This document shows, one piece after another, positions 25,301-40,000 of a stretch of DNA of 64,000 nucleotides. Source of the stretch: Lingula anatina. Taxonomy: Eukaryota > Brachiopoda > Lingulata > Lingulida > Lingulidae. Every line of letters starts with the position of its first letter. The stretch's first letter is position 1. Where the stretch lies: NCBI RefSeq assembly GCF_001039355.2, contig NW_019775520.1, forward strand, positions 253,459 through 317,458, read 5' to 3'. A program made the position numbers and the translations under genes. A model generated the notes under the pieces. It was not told the origin of the DNA. It did no database searches and was given only the letters and a program-made list of their open reading frames with translations.

Positions 25301-28028
25301 ACGGGGACAACATTTGGCTTTGGGCAAACCAACAGCAGTCTCTTTGCCAAGCCTACCACGAGCACTGGGTTCGGCTTTGGGCAGTCCACTGGCTTCAGTG
25401 AGTATAGTTATGTAGGCTTGGAGATTGAATTGTTTAGCCGTGACCTTAACATTTTGTTTTGAGATTCAGTGAGAGTTTTCAATGTACACCTTAATTATCT
25501 ATATAACTTGTACTTTCTTATTCTCATTTGTGAACTTTATTTAAATGTCACATTGCCATTTGCATGATAATTATTAGCGGGTACTTTACAGTCTTCTTTT
25601 TAACCACGATCTCTCTATGGAGAATCTAACTCGTATTTAGAAAGCTTCTTGTGTCTTATATTGGAGTTAAGTGAAAATACACTTAAGTAATAACCATGTA
25701 GTCCTAGGCTATGAACATATTAGAACGATTATTTCAAGCAACAGCACTTGAAGGCAGCCATCAGGTCATAAAACTGAATTGGTTGAGACCAGTTAAATGC
25801 ATTTTTCCTACTATTCAGATGCCAACACGGGCAGCACATTGTTTGGCAACAAGCCTGCTGGATTTGGTGCCGCGTCCACTGGGTTTGGGAACGCGCTAGG
25901 AGGCCTTTCCACTGGAACCAGCTTTAACTTTAACGCCGCTGATAACAAGCCAGCCTTTGGCACGGGTCTGAACCTTGGAGGTAATGGACAGAAAGAAGAG
26001 ATGAATTTAAGACTGCATTCACAACAGTGGACTTACTAGTCTGAGGATCAAATGTGGTGACTCACTTACATGCTTGCTGTCAAATCTCTTAATTTCACGC
26101 GGGACGGGGGGGGGGGGGGGGGGGTTTGTGCCACAAGCATTCAAGTGGGTAGGCCATATTTGATCTATGGACTACTTAGTATGCAGTTGTAAATGTGGTC
26201 TAAGTCTCAGTGGCAAATTAAAGGATGTCGATCAAATTGTACCATTGATTTGAGAACGACAGTTTTTATTTGAATAGGAATAAATTGAAGTGCACAACTT
26301 AAGCTGTGATTTTGTTGTTTTTCCAAAAGGAAGTTAGAAAGCGGTTTGTAATTGCCTAGCATTGCTTAGATTATGTGTATATTTTCAGGCTTTGGCCAGA
26401 CAGGTGGTCTGGGGGCTACCACAACACTGTCCACAGCTGGAGCCACACTGGGAAGGTATGTCCACCTGTGTGTTTGTATGTGGGTGTGTGTCTTCCATTC
26501 ATTTGATTTAGGTAAAGGTTTCAGGGGGAAAGAAGACAATAATGTTATATGGTGTGTTTAATTACAGCTGTCAGAATCTATGGATTTATGGGGCAAACAC
26601 TGTTGAGTATGTAATTAGGCTCATGCTGTATATGATAATACAGTAATAATAATCTAAACTGGATTTATAGGGCAAACACTGTTAAATGTGTAATTAAGCT
26701 AACTTATAGGACATTTTCACTGAGAATTTTGAAATTTTGCTTTGTGCTTGTTGAAATGAGAAATCAGTGATGAATTGTTTCATTTGTTTGTATCAATTGA
26801 TGTGAGGTTAATTTTTCATCAAATATGTCATATACATGAAAATGAATCTCCATGAAAAAAAGTAAAAAATATTAGTGTGTGCAAATAATTCTGGGTTTCT
26901 TTACAACAATAACATTTCCTTAACAAAGTGAATAACCAAGTATTTTCAACATTACATTTTCAATATTTGATGAAACTGCGACTTCATTTGGACTTATTAT
27001 TAGCTCTGTTCTTTTCTCCTCATATAGTAATACAGATGCAGCTATTCTGGCTGCTCAGCAGGCACAGATACAGCAGCAGTTGATGGCACTGGCAAGTGCC
27101 CCGTATGGAGATTCTCCACTTTTCCGAAATCTGAAACTGGTAAGTAATTATGAACAAAATCTGTACCTAGTAATGTGCTGTACCGGATCCCTGGATGTGT
27201 TTTCTCAGTAATTGCTATATGCTACTCCACAATGAGCACAATATTAAGAATTTTGTGGTGAGAAAATTTTTTCAGTGTGAATTTTGTTTAACATTTCTGT
27301 AATTAAGTATTATTTATATCTATGCATAATTTTAGATTTAAATGAAAAATGTTGACAGTGAGCTCTGCATCAAGATAAACTTTAAAGTAATGCTTATACT
27401 TTGAAATTTTCAACCACAGGATCCTTCAAAGAGGGAAGATATGAAGCCGACCAACCCCCTGGCCCAGAAGGCAGCTCTGAACACCTCTTCACAGTACAAA
27501 GTTAGCTCCAGACCTTCAGCAAAGATCAAACCCAAACCACTGCATTCTTTGGTCAACGGAAAGGTAGGGCTTGGTTTATGAAAACATTTAGTTATTCAGT
27601 TGGAAATATAGTTTTTACCTTCTAGATTTATTACTGTGATCACACTGTATTGTGTTGCTTTCTCCAGAAAGAGAAGTGGTTGAAATGGACTCTTTAAAGT
27701 CCAACAATAGATATAGAATGCATTAAAAAAATATTATACCCGTAGGTCTAGCTGGTAGAGTTCAATTGCTCTTGACTTGGGAGGACAGAAAGATTTTATA
27801 TAATATATGTGGAATCTCCAGAGGAAGACCAACTGCAATACATTTTAATGCGCTTAACGATGCATTAAAAAAAGCATGAAAATTATTTGAATTCAGAGAT
27901 TTTTGTTGGTAACTCAAACTTGATAATGGCTTTGATTTAGCAGGCCTTAAAGAAATTTAATATCAGAGCTTAATACCCAGTACTCATTTCAGTTGGACAA
28001 AGAACTATGTATGTATGTATGTATGTAT

Positions 28029-28084
<56 letters not shown>

Positions 28085-31000
28085 TCAGGCTCAGCTGTTT
28101 GATGGACTGGAGGAGGAAGATTGCACGTTTGGCAATGACACATTTGTACCCAGGCGCAGCGTGAAGAAGCTGGTCATCAAGAACAACAGGAATGGATCAA
28201 GTCCACCGAGTCGTTCTTCCTCTCAGATAGAGGGGGACCTGGAGCAGACGTCTCCATTCAGACTGGGGGGTGCGAGGAATGGGCTAAGGTGCGTATTGAG
28301 TATCAGTTATGGTTTTGATCATTTTAAGATTTTTTGATTTATTATTGATTCTTAATTAATTAATTTATTTATTTATTTATTTATTTATTTTGGCAAGATT
28401 TGCTGCGAGTATTTGAAACTATTCTAAATGCTTTAAATGATTTGAAGAAAATGAGCACTGTTTAATTATTTTTGCCAATTTTCCAGTGGTTTTCTTAAGA
28501 ACTTGAATGGCAATTTGAATAGCAATATTTTGTTTTTCTAGCCTTCAGGACGAGCAAACCCCAACACCCTCTGTCATTAAAAATAGCCAGCCAATAACCC
28601 AGCAGAGGAAGAACGTTAATGGTGACACCCCAGGACCTCGTCCAAGCCTGGATGACTCCATTGCGGCACTGAATGCTAAGAATACAGCCAAAAGTGCTGA
28701 AGCCATGAAGAGAGATGTGGAATCAGGCGGAGAGAGCGAGGAGGAGGAGGACAGTGAGGTGAGCGATTCCTGCTTTCTCCTCCAGTTAGCATGCCCTGCA
28801 CTTCATTTTTTTTTCCTTTATTTTCAAAGATACCCCTCTCCAAAATTAAAATAATTTTGATGATGAATTCATAAATGAATAATAAGTAAAAGAATAAGGA
28901 AAAAAAGAAAACTGTCATCAAAAACAACATCTTCATGTGATAGTTACTTTTGCTGCGAATGCTTAATGTTCTGTTTATGATGTCTTTTATCTACAAAAAC
29001 TTCATGACTTGTACCACAGTCAGAATTATGTAGCTCTTGAAATAAATTTTCACATGTTCAGTTTTTACAATAAGAGTCAGTTGTGTGATCCGTCTCTCAA
29101 TTTAATTCCCAGGATGACTCTGAGCCCCCTCCCCACCCAGCAGGGATCATGCTCCACCGCTCTGGCTACTACACAGTGCCTTCCCTAGAGGAACTGGCCA
29201 CTATGGTGGACGGGGAGGGTAGATGTGTGGTGGAAGACTTCACCATAGGCAGGGAGGGATACGGTAGTGTTTTCTTCCCAGGGGAAACTGATGTTGCCAA
29301 TATGAACCTGGATGAGATAGGTGAGTGGTCCATGAGTGGTGGTTTTTTGAATGAAGGTTGTTTGAAATTTTGTAAAAATTTGTGCTGTGTAGTAGTGGAT
29401 AAATTCTTCTTTAAGATGTCCTAAATAATTAAGACAATAGTTTGAAATAGATGAACAGGATACTCGCACAGGCATAAAAAACTGTTAAAACTTTCAAAAT
29501 AATTTAGTTTATTCCCAAATATGGTAATCTGCACATGTTTGTGTTGTTTTTTTTTTTCCCAAAAAGTTGATATCAAAATCTATGTAGCAGTATAATAATG
29601 CTATGCTCTGAATGGTCACGCCCTATGTAAAACTTTTTCTATACTCCTATTGCTTCTCTGTTTTCAGTATTTTTCCGCCGTAAAGAGGTGACGGTGTATC
29701 CAGATGACGATGACAAGCCCCCTGTAGGAGAGGGGCTGAATAAGAAGGCTGAAGTCACACTGGACTGTGTGTGGCCAGTGGACAAGAGTGACCACTCTCC
29801 AGTGAAGGTAACTGATACTGATATCTCTGCTATTTCTAATACATATAGTAAGAAATGTCTGGAAGAAATACCTGAATAAAACTTGATTGATTCTTAGGTG
29901 TCTTTATGAAAAAGATAGATGAAGATTTGTTTTTGCCTTTTAAGAGTTTGTGAAAATCAGTTTGCTAGATTGCAAAATAAGAAAAAGGATACTTTTTCAA
30001 ATGGCTATTTGAACTAAGCATATTTGCCTGTACAAAAATTTAATGACTCCGTTGTCTTTTTTCTCTAGAGTCCTGACAGACTGAAGATCATGAACTATGA
30101 GCGCAAGCTGGAGATATCGACTGCAAAAATAGGTGCCAAGTTTATTGAGTATAGACCTGAGACTGGGTCCTGGGTGTTTGAGGTATGCTTTAATTTTCAA
30201 ATGAAAAAAGAGGAGGGGGGTTAACTGTACTATAAATGTCATAGCCTTGGGAAGCATGCTTGGCTTTTGGAGAAATGGTATGATTATTATGTAAATATAT
30301 AATTGAAAACTACTTTAATTGTAAAATGGAAAAAAATAAAGGGGGGGGGGNNNNNNNNNNNNNNNNNNNNNNNNNNNNNNNNNNNCCAGTTAGCATGCCC
30401 TGCACTTCATTTTTTTTTCCTTTATTTTCAAAGATACCCCTCTCCAAAATAAAAATAATTTTGATGATGAATTCATAAATGAATAATAAGTAAAAAAAAA
30501 TAAAGAAAACTGTCATCAAAAAGAACATCTTCATGTGATAGTTACTTATGCTGCAATTACTTAATGTATTGTTTATAATGTCTTTTATCTACAAAAACTT
30601 CATGACTTGTACCACAGTCAGAATTATGTAGCTCTTGAAATAAATTTTCACATGTTCAGTTTTTACAATAAGAGTCAGTTGTGTGATCCGTCTCTCAATT
30701 TAATTCCCAGGATGACTCTGAGCCCCCTCCCCACCCAGCAGGGATCATGCTCCACCGCTCTGGCTACTACACAGTGCCTTCCCTAGAGGAACTGGCCACT
30801 ATGGTGGACGGGGAGGGTAGATGTGTGGTGGAAGACTTCACCATAGGCAGGGAGGGATACGGTAGTGTTTTCTTCCCAGGGGAAACTGATGTTGCCAATA
30901 TGAACCTGGATGAGATAGGTGAGTGGTCCATGAGTGGTGGTTTTTTGAATGAAGGTTGTTTGAAATTTTGTAAAAATTTGTGCTGTGTAGTAGTGGATAA

Positions 31001-34000
31001 ATTCTTCTTTAAGATGTCCTAAATAATTAAGACAATAGTTTGAAATAGATGAACAGGATACTCGCACAGGCATAAAAAACTGTTAAAACTTTCAAAATAA
31101 TTTAGTTTATTCCCAAATATGGTAATCTGCACATGTTTGTGTTGTTTTTTTTTTTCCCAAAAAGTTGATATCAAAATCTATGTAGCAGTATAATAATGCT
31201 ATGCTCTGAATGGTCACGCCCTATGTAAAACTTTTTCTATACTCCTATTGCTTCTCTGTTTTCAGTATTTTTCCGCCGTAAAGAGGTGACGGTGTATCCA
31301 GATGACGATGACAAGCCCCCTGTAGGAGAGGGGCTGAATAAGAAGGCTGAAGTCACACTGGACTGTGTGTGGCCAGTGGACAAGAGTGACCACTCTCCAG
31401 TGAAGGTAACTGATACTGATATCTCTGCTATTTCTAATACATATAGTAAGAAATGTCTGGAAGAAATACCTGAATAAAACTTGATTGATTCTTAGGTGTC
31501 TTTATGAAAAAGATAGATGAAGATTTGTTTTTGCCTTTTAAGAGTTTGTGAAAATCAGTTTGCTAGATTGCAAAATAAGAAAAAGGATACTTTTTCAAAT
31601 GGCTATTTGAACTAAGCATATTTGCCTGTACAAAAATTTAATGACTCCGTTGTCTTTTTTCTCTAGAGTCCTGACAGACTGAAGATCATGAACTATGAGC
31701 GCAAGCTGGAGATATCGACTGCAAAAATAGGTGCCAAGTTTATTGAGTATAGACCTGAGACTGGGTCCTGGGTGTTTGAGGTATGCTTTAATTTTCAAAT
31801 GAAAAAAGAGGAGGGGGGTTAACTGTACTATAAATGTCATAGCCTTGGGAAGCATGCTTGGCTTTTGGAGAAATGGTATGATTATTATGTAAATATATAA
31901 TTGAAAACTACTTTAATTGTAAAATGGAAAAAAATAAAGGGGGGGGGGCATAACTTTACAAAAAAATTATAAAGCATAGGAGACGTTGTCTTTTTATATG
32001 TATAATGAAAAAAAATAACATTTTTCAATTGATGTAGCTGAAAACACTGCTGCAGGATATCAAGTCTTGTCTGATGAAGTAGGAGGTAAAAGTTAATAAC
32101 CTCAAACCTTAATCAATAACCACTCTATATTATTCACACAAAATTCTTCGTTTTAGGTGAAGCACTTCTCAAAGTATGGCCTCCTTGAGGAATCTGATGA
32201 TGAAGACATGGTGACAGCAGACAAGAAACAGCTTGAGCTCTTGAAGGAACAGCAGGAGCAGCAGCTTAAAGTACAGGTATGCAGTAGCAGAGTATACAAT
32301 GGAGTGACTGGTGGGAACGTGCTAGTAGAATATTCCAGTAGAAATAAAAAAGGACAGTTTGCTCAAGTTGCATTGGATTGGCTCTAAACCGGTTATTCCT
32401 CTTCCGTTTAGTACTAATGCTTAAAAGCAGTGGCAGCCTTGCTTCAGTTGGGTACCTAAACAAACTTTTGGACACAAAACTTTTGTTGTAAAGTTGATTT
32501 ATAAAGTCCAACTTGAGTGACTTGTCCACACTGTTCAGATGATATATGACCGATTTAGAGGATTTAGAGCCTAAGTAAATGGTAAAATTTTTATACTGAT
32601 TATATTTTTATACTGATTATATATTTTATATTGATTTATTTGAATGCTGAAAATGTTTGTAACAGGAGGGGTGGAGGAAGATCAGATGACCTTGAGAGAG
32701 AGAGGTCAAGGTCATTAGAATACAGCCAGACTTGTATTCAGAGACATCTCACTTTTTATTTCAGAATTGTTTGTAACTGCTGATGTACCGTTACATTACT
32801 CTGTTGCCTTCCCCATGGCCAGGGTCTTGTATTGGACATGGCTGAATAAATAAACCTACGCCATAGGGTTAACTTTTCTGATACATGGATTCCAAGGATG
32901 TGTTTGCCATTGATGGTTTTGTCTGATGCTGAATTTGCGCATTTTCACAGGAGTTGAAAGATGTGATAGGATAAAAAAACTGATTAAATGTGATGATTGG
33001 GAGTGCAATGTTTGTACTAAAATTCTTGTGAAAATATGTTAATAACTATTTATGAAATGTGAAATGTTTTGTGATGGAGCAATGGTGTGAAAGAAGGTGG
33101 TGGGTTGTATGTATTATATTGTATGTATTGTGTAACACAGGCCTTAGGCACACTTGCATGTGTGTGTATGTGCACACGCACACACTCGGACACAAAGACA
33201 GTACTACAAGAATGAAGGAATAAAGAGAAGGTACAATGCACTTTTTATGTCATAATTTGTAATATAAAATTTTATCTTAGTATTGAAGAGGTGGATTGAA
33301 CATCATGTTTGAGTTTGCTTTGGTTGAATACTGCTATTATAGTATATTATAATATAATTTATATAGTTACTCATATTTCATGTTAAGGTTGCTAGATCTG
33401 TTATCATTAAGTTACTTTGCAGTTTGAAGTTATAAGCAGTATTTTAGAGTATTAAACGTGTAGATTTTGTAAAATAACTTCTGTGAAGTAACCTAAACTA
33501 GAGTTTTTGACTTAGAAATAAAAGTTCAAGATAAATAAAAATGTAGCTTATTTTGTTAAGTAAAAAATAATACACATAAGCAGTTGAAAAAGGCATATGT
33601 ATTTAAATATATATACATTTATACAGTATCTTATTTTATTTAAAAAATTACAGATTATGTATTCTTGTTTTAGATTTAGCATTATACTTGTATCAGTGTT
33701 GCCAATATTTTAGTAAGATATTTTATTTTACTGTGAAATGATAGATTGTAATAAAATAAACAATTAACCTAAAGAAATAAGACCAACTGAAGAAGAAATT
33801 AAACTTACAGAAATGTTCTTGGGCAGGTCATTTGGATTGTTTTAAGGCTTGTAAGCCATGAAACAGAAAAGTAACATAAAACTGACACAATATGATCTGA
33901 TATCAGTGTCGTATGTAGATTTTTTTTTTTTGACTATTTGAAATAATGGTGTAATATGCTTAGCTCACATTGCAGAATTTATATTCTTTGGGAAATCTTT

Positions 34001-37000
34001 CAGCTTTGTACCATAATTATGTGCAATAAACTATTTCTGTGATCAAATTGGAAATTTTTCTCTGCTTGACCAATAAAGGTGTTTGAAAATTGAATCACTG
34101 TTTGTGCTTTATATTTAGTTTTATCAGTAGGTATGGATGAACCAGTGTGCTGAGGATTTAAGTGAACTATGAAAATTGCTGTTTTTGAACTATGTGATGG
34201 TGCTTGTATTTGAAAAATCTTGTGAGAGAATGTGCATTTGTCAAATTTTTATGTAAGGGGTCACCAGTGATATTGTTTGAAAAAGGTGAAAAGAAAAGTG
34301 CATTTTGGGTATGGTTGGAAAAACCTTTTCTTTTTCCTTTCAGAAGCAACACATTCATTTGCAAGAGTTAAAATCAAAACAGCAGTTTCGAAATGAAGAG
34401 CAAGATTTTATTTCATTGGATGCAAACAGAAGACCAATGAGAGAAGAGGATGATGACGACGATGATGTAATGGCCGACATCACGCATGAAAAGTTTCCAG
34501 ATGATTTGGGTGATGAGATGGATGGTGGGTGCTATTACTTGGATCTGTTTTTACACTTTGATAAGATTTTAAAAGAAATTATTTGACAAGAACATGTAAG
34601 GGACATTTTTAACCTTTGATTATGCCCTTTTTAATGTTTCAAAGAAATAAACTACAGTTTGTTAATTTTGTCATTCAATTGCAAAACCATGGAAAAATGC
34701 TTTGAGATGTCAGTCATTGTTGTTTTGAACCATTTGCTTTATAATTGCCTCAACAAGCTTGTTGGCTTTCTGCAATGATGTCAGACGTTGGTCCTTAAAA
34801 ATGTGCACATGTATCAGTTCTTAGCTATCTATTTTATAATTTTATAATTTATAGCTATCTATTTTATAATATTGTCTTACACAAGCTGATACTTTATTTT
34901 CGTTGATGGTTTTACATATGATCTGGATTTGAGTTTTGTTTAGTTCATAAAATAATATCAGACACGAGCTTTTTCCACAGAAACGTGAAATTCTGCATTT
35001 TTTAAATCCAATTCTAATGGTTCCTGAGGTTTATCAAGATCTGCGATAAAGTCTGGTTGAGAGGGTTTTTTTTTTAATCTAGGTTCATAACTGTAATATG
35101 AAACACAACGGTCACAAGAAAACTTAACTACCAAAATTTACCTTTGCCAACATGTTTAAATTTAGAGCGAGAAGATGAGTCAATGGATGGAGAGGTGGTG
35201 GAGGCCCCGTCATCACACCGCCTGGCCACCAGCCTGGGAGTGGATGCCAGGAGCATGCAGGTGATGAAGGCCTCCTTCTTTATGGATGAAGAAGAGAGGG
35301 ATGGAGGGGTCCCCGGTATGTGTTTAGAAGTGTACCTAAGAAATTGCATAAATGCTTTTTGAAAGCATTGAAAATTGATAAGAATTTGGAACAGTTTTCA
35401 GAATATTTTCTCATACATTCAATTTAATTATTTTCTTATTATTTAGCATTTAGTAAAGTACTGATTATTAGGAACTTTTTTTTTATTTTAAAGGGCATGC
35501 ACATCTTTTTTTCTCAGTACCTTGTTTCACTGATGTAAAAATGATAAACAGATGTAAAAATAAAATGAAAACTCAAATATGCAAAGTTTGGCAAAGCATT
35601 GTGCAGCTTATAGTGTTATAGTTTCTATGTACATAGTTTAATTTTCAGCTTCCCCAAGTCAGTTCCCAGGTCTTCTTAAACGTGAAGGCAGCCGTGACAC
35701 CAGGACACCCTCACCACTGTTCAGACAAAAGGAAGGCAAAGGTCTTCTTGGGGCGTCTGTATATGAACCTAGACCACAGAGCCCCCTGGTGACTGGGGAT
35801 AAGGTGCAGCAGATGAGATCTGGTCAGTTCATGATTATTTTGTTTTTAACCAGTCACCAAATAAAGCATTTTCGATAATTTACCAATGTTTAATTCATAA
35901 TGCAAAATGTGATCTCATAAGATGTCAGATGTACGTCTTTCTGATTATTTTAATACTAGTACATAGTGCACTGGGCCCTGTTATACATTTTTTTATCCTG
36001 AGCAGAATATTCAGAGGGCAGTCATTGTATGACTTAAATGTTCCTGCTTGTGACTCCTTGTCATTAGGTTTTATGCGTATGTTGGAGCCTTTAAACCTTT
36101 TGACTTGACAGGAACTGAAGTTGATTTCACGCAATAGAATATTTTATTTTTCTTCAGGTGTGTTCTCCACTAAAGTTCTCCCATCAAAACCCAGTAAAAG
36201 CCTAATGGAGACCAGTGCGCCAGAGCACCTGCTAATCCCCAGCGGAATGCCTCAGCAGGAGCCTGTAAGGAAAGTCGTGGGGTCAAGGATCCAGCGCACC
36301 CTGCCTGCTTTCCATGAGTCAGTCCTATACAACAAGCAGCACCTGATCATGGATGCTGGGTTAGTAATGGGGAGAGGCTGCAGGGTGGGTTGGGCTCCAA
36401 ATGGCGTACTGGTACACTGTGGGACCCCAGTGTTACAGCAGAGGCAAGGTATGTATTTTAACAATATGTACCAATATTAAAGTGTCTCTCTTGTAGAGGA
36501 TCTTGCACCTTGAAAAAGAAAAATGGCTTAATGTATCAGAATGTGAATGGTTAATTCAAAAGAGAAATAAGGAATCTTCTTAGAGTTAACAAATTAATAG
36601 ATCAACTGCTGTCAACAGACAAAGTAAACATGACCTTGAACCACCTTCTAAAGTAAGAAAATTATAATTAAATAATGAAAAATGGTCGATAGACTTGAAT
36701 GAAATTGAAGTAGTGGTGCAAATGAAATAGATGGCTAGTAGTTATTCACTTTTGTATGAAAATAAAACAATACCAAACATACATACACCTTTATTTATTT
36801 TATAGTGAAGACAAAGGACAAAAGGTTTTCTATCCTCCCAGACAGCAAACCACCAACCCGGCCAGACCAGTCCCCCTTTACTGTAACCTTAGAGAAAGTG
36901 AAGGTCACACCATTTGCCTCTGAAATGGACAAAACATTAACAGTACGTGGACCAGTTTTCCTCTTTCTGTAGCTTTTCATATTGATATGATAATATAGAG

Positions 37001-40000
37001 AAATTAAAATTAAGTGTGATCTTGATTGGTGTGTTTTCAGATCAGTGTTATAATTGCAAGACATTCTTACTTGACCAAACAATCATGACTTTTTTGTCAA
37101 AGAAGAAAGTTCACACTTTTGAGGAATTAGTTCTTTTTATAGAACAAGAAAATGAAAATTCTGTACAGACATTTGTAGTAATTTATAATTTGAGTGAAGG
37201 AGATTTAATTGTTCTGACAGTGTATATAACAGATTATGCCACTGCCATTTTCATTTATGATATTTCCCTCATTTCTTTACATAGGAAAATCACATCAAGT
37301 ACTTAGAGATTCAGTTGGAGCACTCAGAACATGGCATTGAGAATGGGTGCCCTGTCTTTACCCCTAGACTGGGGGTGGAGGCTCTACATAAGTATGCTAA
37401 ACAGGCAGTAACAGAGAGAGACAGTATAGGTGAGTAATATAATATTGTACCACTCTCCTCTTTTGCAAAAAGCTCTGTACTGTGCTCATCACATTACTCT
37501 GCAGTTAAGTACAGCACAATGCAATGCAGTTCACTCTTTGCATTGCTGCCCTGCACGACATAATTCGGTACACCAAATACACCACACTTCACTGTATTAC
37601 AGTCTCCCAGAAGACAACACTGCTGCACCAACATATAAAATGTATGAGCTTAAGTGCAATGAAAGTTAGTGGTAAAAACTGTTTTTTTTCAATCAGTTAT
37701 TATAAACAATGATACAGTAGTTCAAAATGCTTTTATTGTTGTTGTTGTTGCTATTGTTTCAGGTTCTCACCCAGATGCTGATGCTGTACACCACGGCAGT
37801 CTGGTCTGGGAGCTGTGTGTGGCTCTCTGGGGAAGACTGGCAGAATTTGGAGAAGATGAAGGTACGAGTTTGTTAATAAACCCTAAATATTGGACAGTGT
37901 TCTTGTATATTATCTGAACATCTTTCAGTGGGTGTTTTTCTTAAGTTTTACTGAGTTGAACAAAAGCATGGCATGCAGCCACATAGAGTTTGTAAAAAAA
38001 GTGTTTATGTTCATTTCAGATGTGAAGCCAGATGAGTATGCACACCACATGGCAAGGAGAGAGGCTTTCTCACATTGGTTGGCTAACGCCGCTAGTCAGA
38101 CAATCAAAAAAGAAATCCAAGATAACAAATTCAAAGTAAGTCCTGTGTTTTTCTTTATTTTTTCTTTAAAATTAAAATGAAGTTGTTAAAATATCACTGC
38201 CATCTGTTGGCTGGGGATATTCTTTTTAAATTATTCAAAAAATTGTTTTCCTTACTAATTCACCACAAATTCATATTTTCAGACGTCAGGTCACCTGGCG
38301 GACATTTTCAGCCATCTTAGTGGCCGTCAGATCTCCCAGGCATGTGCCCTGGCCCAGGAGTCAGGTGACCACAGACTAGCCCTCCTATTGGGCCAGGCAT
38401 CTGGCAGTCATGTGACCAGGCAGATGATCAAAAAGCAGTTGAGTGATTGGGAAGAAATGAAGGTGAGACATCCGTGACAACAAGTATTCTTAAAGAAAAA
38501 GAAAAGAAGTAGCTTGGGTGCTGGAATGGATATTTGTTTGGACCTTTTGTTTTCTGAAAGATAAGATTTGTATCTATTTTGTCTTGAAAGCATTTTCAAA
38601 ATGAAGATGACTGCAAATGACAGTTGTCTTAAATTTGATCAAGTGCACAAATGGGACTTGAACAGTAAGGATGACAAAACCATCTTTTTGTTGTATTATA
38701 ACTTTCTTTGCAGCAGAAATAATCGATGCCAATTTATTCTGACTTTTAATATATTTCTTCTAGCTTTTTTTTCATTATCCAGGTATCCTAGTATAAAAAG
38801 ATAACTATTTCCTATCTGTTCCTTTGGTATTTCAGGCTGACAAATATATAGAACCAGAGCGTCTCAGAGTTTACAGTACACTGGGAGGCTGCCCAGTGTG
38901 GCAGGCCTCTGACTACACTGTCAACTCCTGTGAGGCCTTGGACTGGAAGAGGGCACTGGCAATACATTTATGGTGAGGAAAGCTTTATGTTGAAGTGCTC
39001 ATTTTATTACATGGTAGTCCACCTTGTCAGTGAGTGGTGTAAATGAAGTAAAATCATTCGATTTGAAATGAAAAATTTCCTCTATTATATAAAGCTAAAT
39101 TACTGATTTGATGTTGTACTACATATTAACTAATTTCTTCCACAGATTTTTTTGCACTATAGCCTAAAGGTACCTAGTTCTTTTTTGAGAAGGTAGAAAG
39201 GGAGATTTTCTATACAGACATATGCATTAATGTATAATTTAGGTACAAGAGATTTAATTGTTCTGACTGTGCAAATAACAAAGTACTCGATCAGATTTTA
39301 ATGATCTGTCTATTTATTTATCAATTAGACCACTTTTCTTATCTTTCTATTTGAATTTGTTATTGTTCAGGTATCTGTGCACCCCCAATGCAACAATAGC
39401 AGATGCTCTACAAGAGTATGACAGGGCATTCAAGGGGAAGACAAGTTTTGGGCAGTATGCTCCTCCACCTCTACCCCCCTATCTAGAGGATGACCCCTTA
39501 TATCTTGAAGAAGTAGTAGAAGAAGACAGGAGATTTATAGTTCGGGACACTTGTTATCACTTATTGAGGTTATATAGTCACAAGTTTCATAGGTTAGAGA
39601 GGATATTAGCTCCCACAACTTCTACTCAGAACCAACTGGATTATAGATTAAGGCAAGTATTGTGGTGTGATAGTGTATTTAACTCTTACTGGACAAAATA
39701 TGGATTTGAATATTTGATACCAAGGCTGTTTGATAAAGTAGCAATCTGCTGTAAACTCCCCTCTGTTTATTAAGTTTTTGTACTGAAAATTCAGATGAAA
39801 TTGTATTATACATCATTACAAAATTAAACTGTTGGAAAAAAATTGTCATGAGAAGAAAAGGAAGGATAAGGCATGCTGCCCTAAGGGAGCTACCTTGGAG
39901 CAAGAGCTATGAATGAACATGTCTGCAAGCCACATGCTCTTGTGTGCACCCAACTTAAAATACCTCTTTCCACACTGAGACTGTTTGTTATATATTAATT

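Noticed and set aside
27735-27790. A functional tRNA gene
   Set aside because: Only an A-box-like segment is present; no T-arm, B-box or closing acceptor stem.
29185-29475. Minus-strand open frames over the NUP98 self-cleavage exons (also at 30783-31073)
   Set aside because: Shadows of the plus-strand coding sequence; no independent features.
39653-39773. Extension of NUP98 exon 31 to the stop at 39773 as a real C-terminus
   Set aside because: Sequence after 39652 is not Nup96-like, while the GC-AG junction restores the conserved reading.
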